From Epsilonproteobacteria bacterium UBA4036 (GTDB lineage Bacteria > Campylobacterota > Campylobacteria > Campylobacterales > Arcobacteraceae), in NCBI GenBank assembly GCA_002382325.1, contig DGAG01000004.1, positions 1 through 52,020 on the forward strand: a stretch of DNA of 52,020 bases. The letters are read 5' to 3'. The notes beneath the pieces were generated by a model, which saw nothing but the letters and a program-made list of their open reading frames with translations, was not told the DNA's origin and searched no databases. Position numbers and translations under genes: made by a program. Below, one piece after another: positions 8,242-17,411 of this stretch; the first letter of the stretch is position 1; each line of letters begins with the position of its first letter.

Positions 8242-9287
8242 TGAAAAATATAGAAGATATTATAGTAAAAGAGTCCACTTCTATTTTAGAAGTTCTTAAA
8301 ATTATTGATAAAAGTTCTAAACAATTAGCAATTGTGGTAGATGAGAATAAAAAACTTCTTGGAACCATAAGTGATGGAGATATTAGAAGAGCCCTTTTAA
8401 ATAATATATCTTTAAATGAATCTGTAATAAATATTTATTTCAAAACTCCAACAGTTGCAAATATAAATAATTCAAAAGAAGAGATTATTAATATTTGTAG
8501 AATAAAAAAGCTTCATCAAATACCTATCGTCGATGATAAAGGTGATTTGGTAGGCTTAGAAATACTTGATGAACTTATTTCAAAAGAAAGTAAACCAAAT
8601 AAAGTTATTCTTATGGTAGGAGGATTGGGGACAAGGCTTAGACCACTTACAGAAAATACTCCTAAACCAATGTTAAAAGTAGGGAATAAACCAATCCTTC
8701 AAACAATCGTAGAAAAATTTGCTGAATATGGATATATAAATATAGTAATGTGTGTGAATTATAAATCACATATCATTCAAGACTATTTTGGAGATGGAAA
8801 AGAATTCGGAGCTAATATAGAATATATACTAGAAGAACAACGTATGGGAACTGCTGGAGCTTTGAGTCTTTTGAAAGATAAGCCTACAGAACCATTCTTT
8901 GTAATGAATGGAGACTTACTAACCAATGTAAACTTTGAACATTTACATGATTATCATACATCTCATAATGCTATGGCTACAATGTGTGTAAGAGAGTATG
9001 ATTTTCAAGTTCCTTATGGTGTTGTAAATATAGCAGATAGCAAGATACTTTCTATTGAAGAAAAACCTACTCATAAATTTTTTGTAAGTGCTGGAATATA
9101 TATGCTAAGTCCTGATGTGTTAGAATATATTCCAGAAAATCAATTTTATGATATGCCTACACTTTTTGAAAAGATTATTAATGAGAAACAAAATACAATA
9201 TCATTTCCACTTAGAGAATATTGGCTTGATATTGGGCAAATTGAAGAATATAAGAAGGCAAATGATGAATATGATGAGGTGTTTTAG
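8241..9287 (+). CDS. ptmE: CBS-domain nucleotidyltransferase, PtmE-like
   Basis: This 348-aa protein has two CBS domains (about residues 8-60 and 65-115) followed by an NTP-transferase domain with GGLGTRLRPLTENTPKPML (from 127) and NGDLLTN for metal binding. In C. jejuni, PtmE makes GDP-GlcNAc-type donors for the legionaminic pathway, so this gene suggests the GDP-linked route. ATG at 8241 was chosen over an in-frame upstream start at 8202 because the latter would overlap ptmG by 40 bases and add no conserved residues. It ends with a one-base overlap with the MNT-HEPN gene. Confidence 0.85.
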   Translation: MKNIEDIIVKESTSILEVLKIIDKSSKQLAIVVDENKKLLGTISDGDIRRALLNNISLNESVINIYFKTPTVANINNSKEEIINICRIKKLHQIPIVDDKGDLVGLEILDELISKESKPNKVILMVGGLGTRLRPLTENTPKPMLKVGNKPILQTIVEKFAEYGYINIVMCVNYKSHIIQDYFGDGKEFGANIEYILEEQRMGTAGALSLLKDKPTEPFFVMNGDLLTNVNFEHLHDYHTSHNAMATMCVREYDFQVPYGVVNIADSKILSIEEKPTHKFFVSAGIYMLSPDVLEYIPENQFYDMPTLFEKIINEKQNTISFPLREYWLDIGQIEEYKKANDEYDEVF

Positions 9288-10042
9288 TGCGATTAACTGA
9301 ATATGAGATAGAGTCAATATATAAAGTTTTTAAAGAAGTATTTGACAATGGAAGAATATATCTTTTTGGTAGCCGAGTAGATAATACTTTGAAGGGTGGA
9401 GATATTGATTTATATATTCAAACTACTTACAACAAAGATCTTTTTCAAAAAAAAATCAATTTCTTAACAAAAGTTAAAGAATGCATTGGTGAACAAAAAA
9501 TAGATGTTGTTTTTGAAGGAGATGGCTCAAAAATGATAGAGATTGAGGCAAAAGAAAAGGGAGTCGAAATGAATGTAAATAAACTAAAATTAGAAAAATA
9601 TTTTCATGAGTGTGATAAACACTTACAAAGAATAAATGAAGCTTATGAAGAGCTGAAAACTTTTATCCCTATCACAGCAAAAGAGTATGAAGAATTATCA
9701 AAAGAACAAGTTCAATCTATCGATCAGTATCTTTTTAGATTTTCAAAACTACAAGATACATTGGGAGATAAAGTGTTTAAACTTTTAGTCTCTTTGTATG
9801 AAGAAAGCTTTTTTCAAAAAACATTTATTGATATATTAAATACATTAGAGAAAATTGGGTATTTATACAGTGCTAAAGAATGGATTAATTTACGGCAAAT
9901 AAGAAATAATATATCACATCAATATGACGATGAACCAGAACTTATGAGTCAAGCGATCAATGAAATAGTCAATAATAAAACAGTTATCGAAAAAATTTAT
10001 ACCAGTGTTAAAATGAAATACAATGAGGTTTTGAGTGTATAA
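9287..10042 (+). CDS. Fused MNT nucleotidyltransferase-HEPN protein (MntA/HepT type)
   Basis: This 251-aa protein joins two domains usually encoded by two toxin-antitoxin genes. Residues 1-95 form a minimal nucleotidyltransferase with FGSRVDNTLKGGDIDLYI (G28 S29, D39 and D41). Residues about 100-251 form a helical HEPN domain with the Rx4H ribonuclease motif RNNISH (R206, N207, H211). In MntA/HepT systems the nucleotidyltransferase AMPylates and silences the HEPN RNase. It starts at GTG with a one-base overlap with ptmE and overlaps legF by 8 bases, so it is co-translated with sugar genes. Domain calls are motif-based; the role in this operon is unknown. Confidence 0.8.
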   Translation: MRLTEYEIESIYKVFKEVFDNGRIYLFGSRVDNTLKGGDIDLYIQTTYNKDLFQKKINFLTKVKECIGEQKIDVVFEGDGSKMIEIEAKEKGVEMNVNKLKLEKYFHECDKHLQRINEAYEELKTFIPITAKEYEELSKEQVQSIDQYLFRFSKLQDTLGDKVFKLLVSLYEESFFQKTFIDILNTLEKIGYLYSAKEWINLRQIRNNISHQYDDEPELMSQAINEIVNNKTVIEKIYTSVKMKYNEVLSV

Positions 10043-10730
10043 CAATAAATCATTTTTAGCAATAATACTTGCAAGAGGTGGGAGCAAAAGACTACCTAGA
10101 AAAAATGTACTTGACTTATGTGGTAAACCGCTTATTGCTTACAGTATTGAAGCCGGACTAAAAAGTAAATATATTGATGAAGTCGTAGTTTCAAGTGACA
10201 ATGATGAGATAATATCGATATCAGAAGAGTTTGGTGCAAATACTATAAAAAGACCAGAAGAATTATCAAATGATACAGCAACTACATTTGATGCAATTAA
10301 ACATGCTATTGATAATGTAGAAAAATATGATTATATAGTTTTGCTTCAACCTACAAGTCCTTTAAGAGATAGCAAGCATATCGATGAAGCGATAGAGTTA
10401 CTTGAAATTAAAAATGCAGATGCAGTAGTTAGTGTGTGTGAGATGGATCACTCCCCTTTGTGGTCAAATACTTTGGATGCTAGCTTATCTATGAAAAACT
10501 TTTTAACAGATGAAATTTTAAATAAACGAAGTCAAGATTTGGAGAAATACTATAGGCTAAATGGTGCGATATATATTTGTAAAACCGATAAATTAATTGA
10601 AGAAAAAAGTTTTATGTTAAAAGACAATATTTTTGCTTATGTTATGAATAAACAAAGTTCGGTTGATATTGATGAAGAGATTGATTTTAAGATGGCGGAA
10701 GCTATAAAAAATAAAAGAGTAAGAAAATGA
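10035..10730 (+). CDS. legF: CMP-legionaminic acid synthetase (acylneuraminate cytidylyltransferase family)
   Basis: The 231-aa enzyme activates the finished nonulosonic acid with CTP for transfer. The nucleotide-binding loop LARGGSKRLPRKN lies at residues 12-24, with VVSSDNDEI, LLQPTSPLR and the metal-binding aspartates of VDIDEEIDF near the end. It starts at a GTG inside the end of the MNT-HEPN gene (8-base overlap) and itself overlaps the acyltransferase by four bases. The neighbouring LegI and LegG indicate the legionaminic branch rather than NeuA or PseF. Confidence 0.9.
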   Translation: MYNNKSFLAIILARGGSKRLPRKNVLDLCGKPLIAYSIEAGLKSKYIDEVVVSSDNDEIISISEEFGANTIKRPEELSNDTATTFDAIKHAIDNVEKYDYIVLLQPTSPLRDSKHIDEAIELLEIKNADAVVSVCEMDHSPLWSNTLDASLSMKNFLTDEILNKRSQDLEKYYRLNGAIYICKTDKLIEEKSFMLKDNIFAYVMNKQSSVDIDEEIDFKMAEAIKNKRVRK

Positions 10731-11236
10731 AAATAATTAAATATATATTGCACTATGTATATGTGATATTAAAACTGAGTAACAATTATGTTGTTTATGA
10801 AAGATATCGTAAAAAATACAATATTTCTCCTACTTTTAGATTTAATGGAAATGGTATTATTTTATCAGGAGATGGAGATATCACTATAGGTGAGAATACA
10901 TATATTGGTGAATATTCTTCAATACAGTCTGTTGAAGGATGTTCTGTATTAATAGGTAGAGATTGTGCAATAAGTCATAATGTTAGATTATATACTTCAA
11001 ATTATGATACAAATGAAATAATTTTTGAAAATATGAAAAATAAAACAAAAAATGGAAATGTGATTATTGGAGATAACTGTTGGATAGGTGTTAATGTATT
11101 AATTACAGAGGGAGTTACAATTGGTTCCAATGTAGTAATTGGAGGGAATAGTGTTGTTACTAAAAATATACCATCAAATTGTGTAATAGGTGGAGTTCCT
11201 GCAAGGATAATAAAAATTAATGATAATAAAGAATAG
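10727..11236 (+). CDS. Hexapeptide-repeat O/N-acyltransferase
   Basis: A 169-aa left-handed beta-helix acyltransferase of the LacA/WbbJ type. Hexapeptide repeats run from about residue 50 to 160, for example IGENTYIGEYSSI and IGDNCWIGVNVLITEGVTIG, ending in the usual GGVPARIIK. SHNVRLYTSNYD resembles the loop holding the catalytic His. It would transfer an acetyl or similar group onto a repeat-unit sugar; the target cannot be told. It overlaps legF by four bases and the flippase gene by 17. Confidence 0.82.
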   Translation: MKIIKYILHYVYVILKLSNNYVVYERYRKKYNISPTFRFNGNGIILSGDGDITIGENTYIGEYSSIQSVEGCSVLIGRDCAISHNVRLYTSNYDTNEIIFENMKNKTKNGNVIIGDNCWIGVNVLITEGVTIGSNVVIGGNSVVTKNIPSNCVIGGVPARIIKINDNKE

Positions 11237-12479
11237 CATCTTTTTTGTATTTTTTGAAATATTAAATAAAGCTGTACCTTTTATGCTTTTGCCAATACTT
11301 ACAAGATATCTAACACCCGATGATTATGGAATTATTGCTTCTTTTACAGCTTTGATTTCTTTTATTGCTATATTTGTAGGTTTGAGTGGTCATGGAGCTA
11401 TTGACTCGAATTTTTTTCGATTAGAAAAAAGTAAATTAGGTATTTATATAGCAAATGTATTAATTGTTTTGTTATTTACTACTTTTATTACTCTTCTGAT
11501 AATTTTATTTTTTCATGAGAGAATTGAGAGTAAATTAATACTGTCTTTTGAGTGGCAAATTTTAGCTACCTTTGTTGTCTTTGCTCAATTTGTAACTTTG
11601 ATAAATTTATCATTATGGGTCATTGAACAAAAACCATTACCTTACGGGATATATCAGTTTTTACAAACAGTTACTATTTCGCTTATTTCTATTACACTTA
11701 TTATAGGGTTTTCTTATGATTGGCAAGGGCAAGCAATAGCAATGATAATTGGAACTCTTGTTTTTTCATTTGTATCTTTAATTTTACTTTATAAAAGAGG
11801 GTATTTTAATTTAAAAATTCACAAAGAATATATGAAAGATTTTTTAAAGTTTGGTTTGCCAATGATTCCTCATCAACTGGGTGGTTGGCTAAGAAGTCAA
11901 GGAGATAAAATAATCATTATTTCTTTGCTTGGTACTTCAGCTACAGGACTATTTGCTGTTGGATTTCAAATAGGAGTGATTATGTCAGTTCTTATTAATT
12001 CTTTAACTAAGGCGTTATATCCAATATTATTTAGATATTTAGCTCAGAATTTAAGGATTGAGGATAAAAATAAATTAATTTTATTTTCTTATGGATTATT
12101 CTTCGGAATTATTTTTTTAGGAATTGTATTAATATTTTTACTTAGATTATTATATCCATATTTAGTGGGAAGTGAATTTCAAGACTCTTTATATTTAACT
12201 CAGTTAATTGTTATTTCATTTATATTTGAAGGATTGTATGTTTGTGTAGTAGGATATTTATTCTATTTTAAACAAACTGCTAAATTAGCAAAAATGACTT
12301 TTTCAATATCTATAGTACATATTATAATGAGTTTCATACTGATCAAGTATTTTGGTGTAATTGGTGCAGGCTATGCCTTAATAATATCAGGTTTAGTTCA
12401 ATTTGTTTTAATTTGGCATTTAAGTAATAAAATATATCCTATGCCTTGGTTTAGTTTTTGGAGAAAAAATGAAATTTGA
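11220..12479 (+). CDS. Wzx-like O-unit flippase (polysaccharide biosynthesis / MATE-like)
   Basis: A highly hydrophobic 419-aa protein with about 12 predicted membrane segments. The N-terminus FEILNKAVPFMLLPILTRYL and TPDDYG are characteristic of PST-family flippases that move undecaprenyl-PP-linked O-units to the periplasm. FGLPMIPHQLGGWL and GDKIIISLL-like segments occur at the middle repeat. The start at 11220 lies within the acyltransferase and overlaps its end by 17 bases. No Wzy-like polymerase is visible in the window. Confidence 0.85.
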   Translation: MIIKNSIFFVFFEILNKAVPFMLLPILTRYLTPDDYGIIASFTALISFIAIFVGLSGHGAIDSNFFRLEKSKLGIYIANVLIVLLFTTFITLLIILFFHERIESKLILSFEWQILATFVVFAQFVTLINLSLWVIEQKPLPYGIYQFLQTVTISLISITLIIGFSYDWQGQAIAMIIGTLVFSFVSLILLYKRGYFNLKIHKEYMKDFLKFGLPMIPHQLGGWLRSQGDKIIIISLLGTSATGLFAVGFQIGVIMSVLINSLTKALYPILFRYLAQNLRIEDKNKLILFSYGLFFGIIFLGIVLIFLLRLLYPYLVGSEFQDSLYLTQLIVISFIFEGLYVCVVGYLFYFKQTAKLAKMTFSISIVHIIMSFILIKYFGVIGAGYALIISGLVQFVLIWHLSNKIYPMPWFSFWRKNEI

Positions 12480-13869
12480 TGATATTTTGGAAACATTAGA
12501 ATCTGATGGTAAGATTTTAGATTTTAAATTTGAAAAAAGTCAAATTCCCGTGTACTTATTTGTAAGATTTATTTTAATCCAATCACTTATAAATAAGGAG
12601 TTTAATCTATCTAATCCTCATGTCAAAGCAAATAAAAAGTCTATAAAAGAGATTTTTAAATACATCTATCACACTTTAAAATCAAATCTTTTCTTTGCAC
12701 CTAAAAAAGATATTTATATCTTTAGTTCTGGAATAGTAAATAAATTTGAAAATAATAAATATACAAATAGACTTTATGATGAATTTTATAAGCTATTTAA
12801 AGGTAAAACTCAAATTATAGAATCATCAGTTAAAATGTCATATTTGCTCCCCAAAAAAGAAAAAATTTATTTTAGAGATTTGATTGATATTGTGATTATT
12901 TTATGTTCTAAAGCCGTTAAGTTTAAAAAAGATGATATTTATGAAATTGATATGTTTATTGAATATTTGAGAAACAAAAATTTATTTGAAGGAAATGATA
13001 CGATTTATAATAATATTAGAAGTATATTGGTAAAAACAAGTAAAAAAATGAGTATTTCATTTTGGATATATGCGAAATTTTTAAAAATAAAAAAGACCAA
13101 AATGATAATAGTAGAAGATGCACATTATTTTGGGCATTTACCACTTTTAGTAGAGGCAAAAAAGTTAGGTATAAAAACAGTAGAATATCAACACGGTTAC
13201 ATAGGTCTTGCTCATCCTGCTTATAATTATCATAAAAATATTTTTCAGTACATTAAAGTATATTTACCTGATTATTTTTTAACTCATGGTGATTATTGGA
13301 GTCATATGTCACGGTTGCCATCCCAAAAAATCCCTATAGGTTTGGCAGCCTTATCAAATAAAATTGACAAAATAAGAATGTCTAAAAAAATATCTAATAA
13401 AATTTTATTTATATCAGGTGGAACAGTATTTGAAGAATTAAATCAGCTTATTGGAAAATGTCTAAAATCAATGAAAAATTTAGGTTATGAGATTCTACTT
13501 AGACCACATCCTTCTGAAGTACCAGCTATTGAAATACGATATTCAAATCTTATAGATCAAGGAGTTGAAATAGATACCTCAAATTTATATGATATTTTGC
13601 AAAAAGTTGAGATAGTAATAGGAATGGAAGTCAGTACAGTATTATATGAAGCTGTATGTTTTACTAATAAGGTATATATGATGAATACAAAATATACAAA
13701 CTTTTATGAACCAATATCAGCTTTTATAACATTTAATGATGATATGGAATTAGTAAGTTATATAGAAAAATCAAAAATTTTAGAACATGATGTTAATTAT
13801 TTTTGGGATAATAATTGGAAACAAAACTATATAAACTTTATAGAAAATACAATAGGAATTAAAAAATGA
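12469..13869 (+). CDS. Putative GT-B glycosyltransferase of uncertain family
   Basis: I do not recognise a named family for this 466-aa protein. Visible landmarks are EDAHYFGHLPLLVEA, EYQHGYIGLAHP, a strand IISGG-like ILFISGG, LRPHPSEVPA and EVSTVLYEAV. An acidic-rich or QHG motif, an HP motif and a Ser/Thr-containing donor loop in that order recall GT-B enzymes that use CMP-activated sugars or polyol phosphates. A transferase for CMP-legionaminic acid is therefore plausible but unproven. It overlaps the flippase by 11 bases and the second HisH gene by four, so it belongs to the O-unit assembly block. Confidence 0.55.
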   Translation: MKFDDILETLESDGKILDFKFEKSQIPVYLFVRFILIQSLINKEFNLSNPHVKANKKSIKEIFKYIYHTLKSNLFFAPKKDIYIFSSGIVNKFENNKYTNRLYDEFYKLFKGKTQIIESSVKMSYLLPKKEKIYFRDLIDIVIILCSKAVKFKKDDIYEIDMFIEYLRNKNLFEGNDTIYNNIRSILVKTSKKMSISFWIYAKFLKIKKTKMIIVEDAHYFGHLPLLVEAKKLGIKTVEYQHGYIGLAHPAYNYHKNIFQYIKVYLPDYFLTHGDYWSHMSRLPSQKIPIGLAALSNKIDKIRMSKKISNKILFISGGTVFEELNQLIGKCLKSMKNLGYEILLRPHPSEVPAIEIRYSNLIDQGVEIDTSNLYDILQKVEIVIGMEVSTVLYEAVCFTNKVYMMNTKYTNFYEPISAFITFNDDMELVSYIEKSKILEHDVNYFWDNNWKQNYINFIENTIGIKK

Positions 13870-14471
13870 TAATAGTGATAGATTATGGCATGGGAAATCT
13901 TGGCTCAATTGCAAATATGATTAAAAAAATAGGACATAAATGTTTAATAACTTCTGATTTAGAAGAGATAAAAAAAGCAACTAAGCTTATACTTCCTGGT
14001 GTTGGCTCTTTTGATAATGGTATGAAGAATTTACAAGAACGAGGAATGGTAGAAATTTTAAATCAAAAAGTATTAGTCGAAAAAACTCCAATACTTGGTA
14101 TTTGCCTTGGGATGCAATTGATGACAAAAAGTAGTGAAGAAGGTAGCTTATCTGGTCTTAGATGGGTAGATGCACAAACAAAAAGATTTGTAAGTGATAC
14201 TTTAAAAATCCCACATATGGGGTGGAATATTATTAAACATCAAAAAAACTCACAACTTTTTGATGAGATAGAGAGAGAAAAAAGGTTTTATTTTGTACAT
14301 AGTTATTGTGTAAGTTGTAATCAAGAAGCTGATATACTTACAAATACAAATTATATTCAAGATTTTGTTTCATCATTTGAAAAAGAAAACATCGTAGGAG
14401 TCCAATTCCATCCGGAAAAAAGCCATAAATTTGGTATGAATTTAATAAAAAATTTTGTGGAGAATTTTTAG
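13866..14471 (+). CDS. HisH-like glutaminase subunit of sugar amidination module 2
   Basis: A 201-aa class I glutamine amidotransferase with a full catalytic triad: Cys80 in GICLGMQL, His182 and Glu184 in FHPEKS. It begins with VIDYGMGNLGSI, the standard HisH start. It is followed with no gap by a HisF-like gene and then a WbpG-like amidotransferase, giving a second complete amidination set in this locus. Its gene order (HisH-HisF-WbpG) differs from module 1 (HisF-HisH-PtmG), which argues against a recent tandem duplication. Confidence 0.9.
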   Translation: MIIVIDYGMGNLGSIANMIKKIGHKCLITSDLEEIKKATKLILPGVGSFDNGMKNLQERGMVEILNQKVLVEKTPILGICLGMQLMTKSSEEGSLSGLRWVDAQTKRFVSDTLKIPHMGWNIIKHQKNSQLFDEIEREKRFYFVHSYCVSCNQEADILTNTNYIQDFVSSFEKENIVGVQFHPEKSHKFGMNLIKNFVENF

Positions 14472-15236
14472 ATGCTTAAAACACGAGTTATACCAGTTTT
14501 ATTGATGAAAAATGGTGGATTGTATAAAGGGATTAACTTCAAAAATCACAAATACGTAGGTGATCCCATAAATACTGTGAAGATTTTTAATGATAAAGAA
14601 GTAGATGAATTGGTTATTCTTGATATTGAAGCTTCAAAGTTAAACAAATCTATAAATTTTGAGCTTTTAGAGAATATTGCAAGTGAAGCTTTTATGCCAA
14701 TTGCTTACGGTGGAGGGATAAAAACTTTAAAAGATGCTCAAAAACTTTTTAGTTTGGGTATTGAAAAAGTGATTTTAAATACATCAGCAATTGACGATTT
14801 TGATTTAGTAAAAAAATTAGTTGAGTCTTATGGTTCACAAAGTGTAGTTTTTTGTTTAGATATCAAAAAATCTTTTTTTGGCAAATATGAAGCTTATTCA
14901 TTTTCAGGAACTAAAAAAGCAAAAATGCTACCTATTGAACTTGCAAAAAAAATGGAAGAATTAGGAGTTGGAGAACTTATTATCAACTCAATTAATAATG
15001 ATGGAGTAATGAAAGGTTATGATTTAAATATTATCAAAGAGATTGCTACTCAATTGACTATTCCCGTGATTGTATGTGGAGGAGCAGGAGTTTTAGAAGA
15101 TTTCAAGAAAGCTAAAGAATATGGTGCTCATGGATGTGCAGCGGGAAGTATGTTTGTTTACAATGGAATACATAAAGCAGTTTTGATTTCATATCCGAAG
15201 TATGAAAAACTATGTGAATTATTTAAGGAGAATTGA
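14472..15236 (+). CDS. HisF-like subunit of sugar amidination module 2, altered active site
   Basis: A 254-aa HisF-family barrel. The first catalytic Asp of true HisF (in a CLDVKDG-like motif) is replaced by Leu11 in VIPVLLMKNGGLYKG, while the second Asp is kept in CLDIKKS and the SIDxDG motif reads SINNDG. It therefore probably cannot cyclise the histidine intermediate and acts as an ammonia channel for the adjacent WbpG-like enzyme. It directly abuts the HisH gene. Compared with the module 1 protein, different catalytic positions have been lost. Confidence 0.88.
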   Translation: MLKTRVIPVLLMKNGGLYKGINFKNHKYVGDPINTVKIFNDKEVDELVILDIEASKLNKSINFELLENIASEAFMPIAYGGGIKTLKDAQKLFSLGIEKVILNTSAIDDFDLVKKLVESYGSQSVVFCLDIKKSFFGKYEAYSFSGTKKAKMLPIELAKKMEELGVGELIINSINNDGVMKGYDLNIIKEIATQLTIPVIVCGGAGVLEDFKKAKEYGAHGCAAGSMFVYNGIHKAVLISYPKYEKLCELFKEN

Positions 15237-15237
15237 A

Positions 15238-16332
15238 TTGGAATATCAGCAATGTAACAGATGTGTAATGGATACAACTGCACAAGATATAGTTTTTGAC
15301 GAGGATGGTAATTGTAATTTTTGTAGTGACTTTATAACAAGTATCAAAAAAGGGCATACAAACTTATCTCATAAGTTAGATTCATTTATAGAGCAAATAA
15401 AAAAAGATGGACAAAGTAAAAAATATGATTGTATTGTTGGAGTAAGTGGTGGTGCTGATAGTAGTTATTCATTGTATTTAGCAAAAAAATATGGACTTAG
15501 AGTTTTAGCTGTTCATATGGATAATGGTTGGAACAGTGAATTGGCAACAAATAATATTGAAACGCTTATTTCCAATATGGGAGTAGATTTATATACTCAT
15601 GTTATAGATTGGAACGAATACAAACAACTTATGCAAGCATTTTTTGATGCAGATGTAATAGATATAGAATTGCTTTATGATAATGCAATGCTTGCTGTAA
15701 ATTATCAATTGGCTGCAAAGTATGGAATTAAATACATTTTGTCAGGATCAAATAGTGCTACAGAAGGAATAAAAATACCATCTAATTGGAACTGGTATAA
15801 AAAGGATAAGAAAAATATTCAAAATTTGGCCAAACGAAACAATGTAACAATTAAAACATTTCCTATAATTGGAACAATAGATTATTTATATTATAGAGGC
15901 ATTAAAAAGATTAAGTGGATTCCTTTTTTAGATTATGTTGATTATAATAAAAATGAAGCAATGAATTTTTTGAAAAATAATTATGGTTTTAAACCATATC
16001 CTTATAAGCATTATGAATCAGTATTTACAAGATTTTATCAAGGATATATATTACCAGAAAAATTCAATATAGATAAAAGAAAAGTTCACCTTTCTACTTT
16101 AATTGTTTCTGGACAACTTACAAAAGAAGATGCTATAAAAATTTTAGAACAAAATCCTTATCCATCGCAATATGACTTAGATAATGATATCGAATATTTT
16201 TTAAAAAAAATGTCATGGAGTAGCAAAAATTTAGAAGAATATATACATAGGGATGAAAAATTACATAAAGAATATGGAACAGAGGTTAATATTTTTGAAT
16301 TCTTTAAAAGTATATATAATAAAATAATATGA
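15238..16332 (+). CDS. wbpG: N-acetyl-sugar amidotransferase, module 2 (WbpG family)
   Basis: A 364-aa amidotransferase with cysteine pairs C6/C9 and C26/C29 and the PP-loop GVSGGADSS at 68-76, the layout of WbpG/PseA enzymes that make acetamidino sugars. I chose TTG at 15238: AAGGAG at 15225-15230 lies 7 bases upstream, and the Cys motif then sits at the very N-terminus as in relatives. With the WbpE-like gene at the window start, the product may be a 2,3-diamino uronic acid carrying an acetamidino group, as in Pseudomonas serotype O5. The symbol is by similarity only. Confidence 0.82.
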   Translation: MEYQQCNRCVMDTTAQDIVFDEDGNCNFCSDFITSIKKGHTNLSHKLDSFIEQIKKDGQSKKYDCIVGVSGGADSSYSLYLAKKYGLRVLAVHMDNGWNSELATNNIETLISNMGVDLYTHVIDWNEYKQLMQAFFDADVIDIELLYDNAMLAVNYQLAAKYGIKYILSGSNSATEGIKIPSNWNWYKKDKKNIQNLAKRNNVTIKTFPIIGTIDYLYYRGIKKIKWIPFLDYVDYNKNEAMNFLKNNYGFKPYPYKHYESVFTRFYQGYILPEKFNIDKRKVHLSTLIVSGQLTKEDAIKILEQNPYPSQYDLDNDIEYFLKKMSWSSKNLEEYIHRDEKLHKEYGTEVNIFEFFKSIYNKII

Positions 16333-17411
16333 ATATTCTAAATATAACTTGTGTAAGAGAATTGACAAATGGTCAAAGAAAACAATTGATTTTTGAATAT
16401 GATGCTTGTAATACTCTAGGGATTGATTGGGATGTGATAGCTTTACATACTGCAAAAATTGAAGATCATAGATTAGAAATACAAATTCCAAAATTTTTTA
16501 GCAAAATATTTTTACGAAATTTATATGGGTGGCTTTACATGTTAAAGCATCAAAAAGAATACGATGTAATTATCAATAGACATATGACTTTTGATCCTTT
16601 TGTATTAATTTTTGGATGGTTTATAAAAAATAGATTTACCGTGCATCATTCAAAAGAGATTGAGGAATTAAAGATTATTAAGAAAGATTGGAAAGGCAAG
16701 TGTGCTTCTATTGCTGAAAAATTATTTGGATTTATTAGTTTGAAACAATCAAAAGGTGCCATTTGTGTTACAAATGATATAGCAGATTATCAAAAAAAAA
16801 GAGCAAATGTGCAAACATTAGTATATCCTAATGGTATTGATTTATCATCAACTAAAGTGCTTGAAGATAAAAGAATTGATAATGAGATAAATATAGCATT
16901 TATGTGTGGTACTTTTTCTGCATGGCATGGATTAGATTTGTTATTAAAATCAGTTTTGGAAAATAAAAAATTTATACAAATGAACAATGTAAAAATTCAT
17001 TTGATAGGTAGAGTATTAGAAAAAGAGTTAGATTTTATCAATGCAAATAAATTAGATCTTATGCTGCATGGATTATTGCCATCAGAAAAATATATAAAAG
17101 TTTTAGAAAAGTGTGATATTGGTCTCGATTCATTAGCTTTAAATAGAAAAAAGCTATCTGAAGCAGCTGCTTTAAAAGTTAGGGAATATTTGGCTTTTGG
17201 CTTACCTGTTTATTCAGCCTATAAAGATACGGCTATCCCTATAGATTTTCAATACTACAAAGTAGATAAGATTGACATACAAAAAATTGTGGATTTTGCA
17301 AAAGAGATGAAGCGAGTTTCAAGACATGAAATTAGAGAAATAAGTAAAGAATACATTTCTAAAGAGATTTTATTGAAAAAACTTTATGACGAGCTAAAAC
17401 AGTATGTCTAA
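16329..17411 (+). CDS. GT-B glycosyltransferase (GT4-like)
   Basis: A 360-aa cytoplasmic protein with the two-domain layout of GT4 enzymes: an acceptor half with DVIINRHMTFDPFV and VHHSKEIEELK, and a donor half with VYPNGIDLSS, MLHGLLPSEKYI and a variant E-x7-E region in KLSEAAALKVREYLAFGLPV. It would add one sugar to the lipid-linked repeat unit. It overlaps wbpG by four bases and the next transferase by 8. Donor and acceptor cannot be inferred from sequence alone. Confidence 0.78.
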   Translation: MNILNITCVRELTNGQRKQLIFEYDACNTLGIDWDVIALHTAKIEDHRLEIQIPKFFSKIFLRNLYGWLYMLKHQKEYDVIINRHMTFDPFVLIFGWFIKNRFTVHHSKEIEELKIIKKDWKGKCASIAEKLFGFISLKQSKGAICVTNDIADYQKKRANVQTLVYPNGIDLSSTKVLEDKRIDNEINIAFMCGTFSAWHGLDLLLKSVLENKKFIQMNNVKIHLIGRVLEKELDFINANKLDLMLHGLLPSEKYIKVLEKCDIGLDSLALNRKKLSEAAALKVREYLAFGLPVYSAYKDTAIPIDFQYYKVDKIDIQKIVDFAKEMKRVSRHEIREISKEYISKEILLKKLYDELKQYV

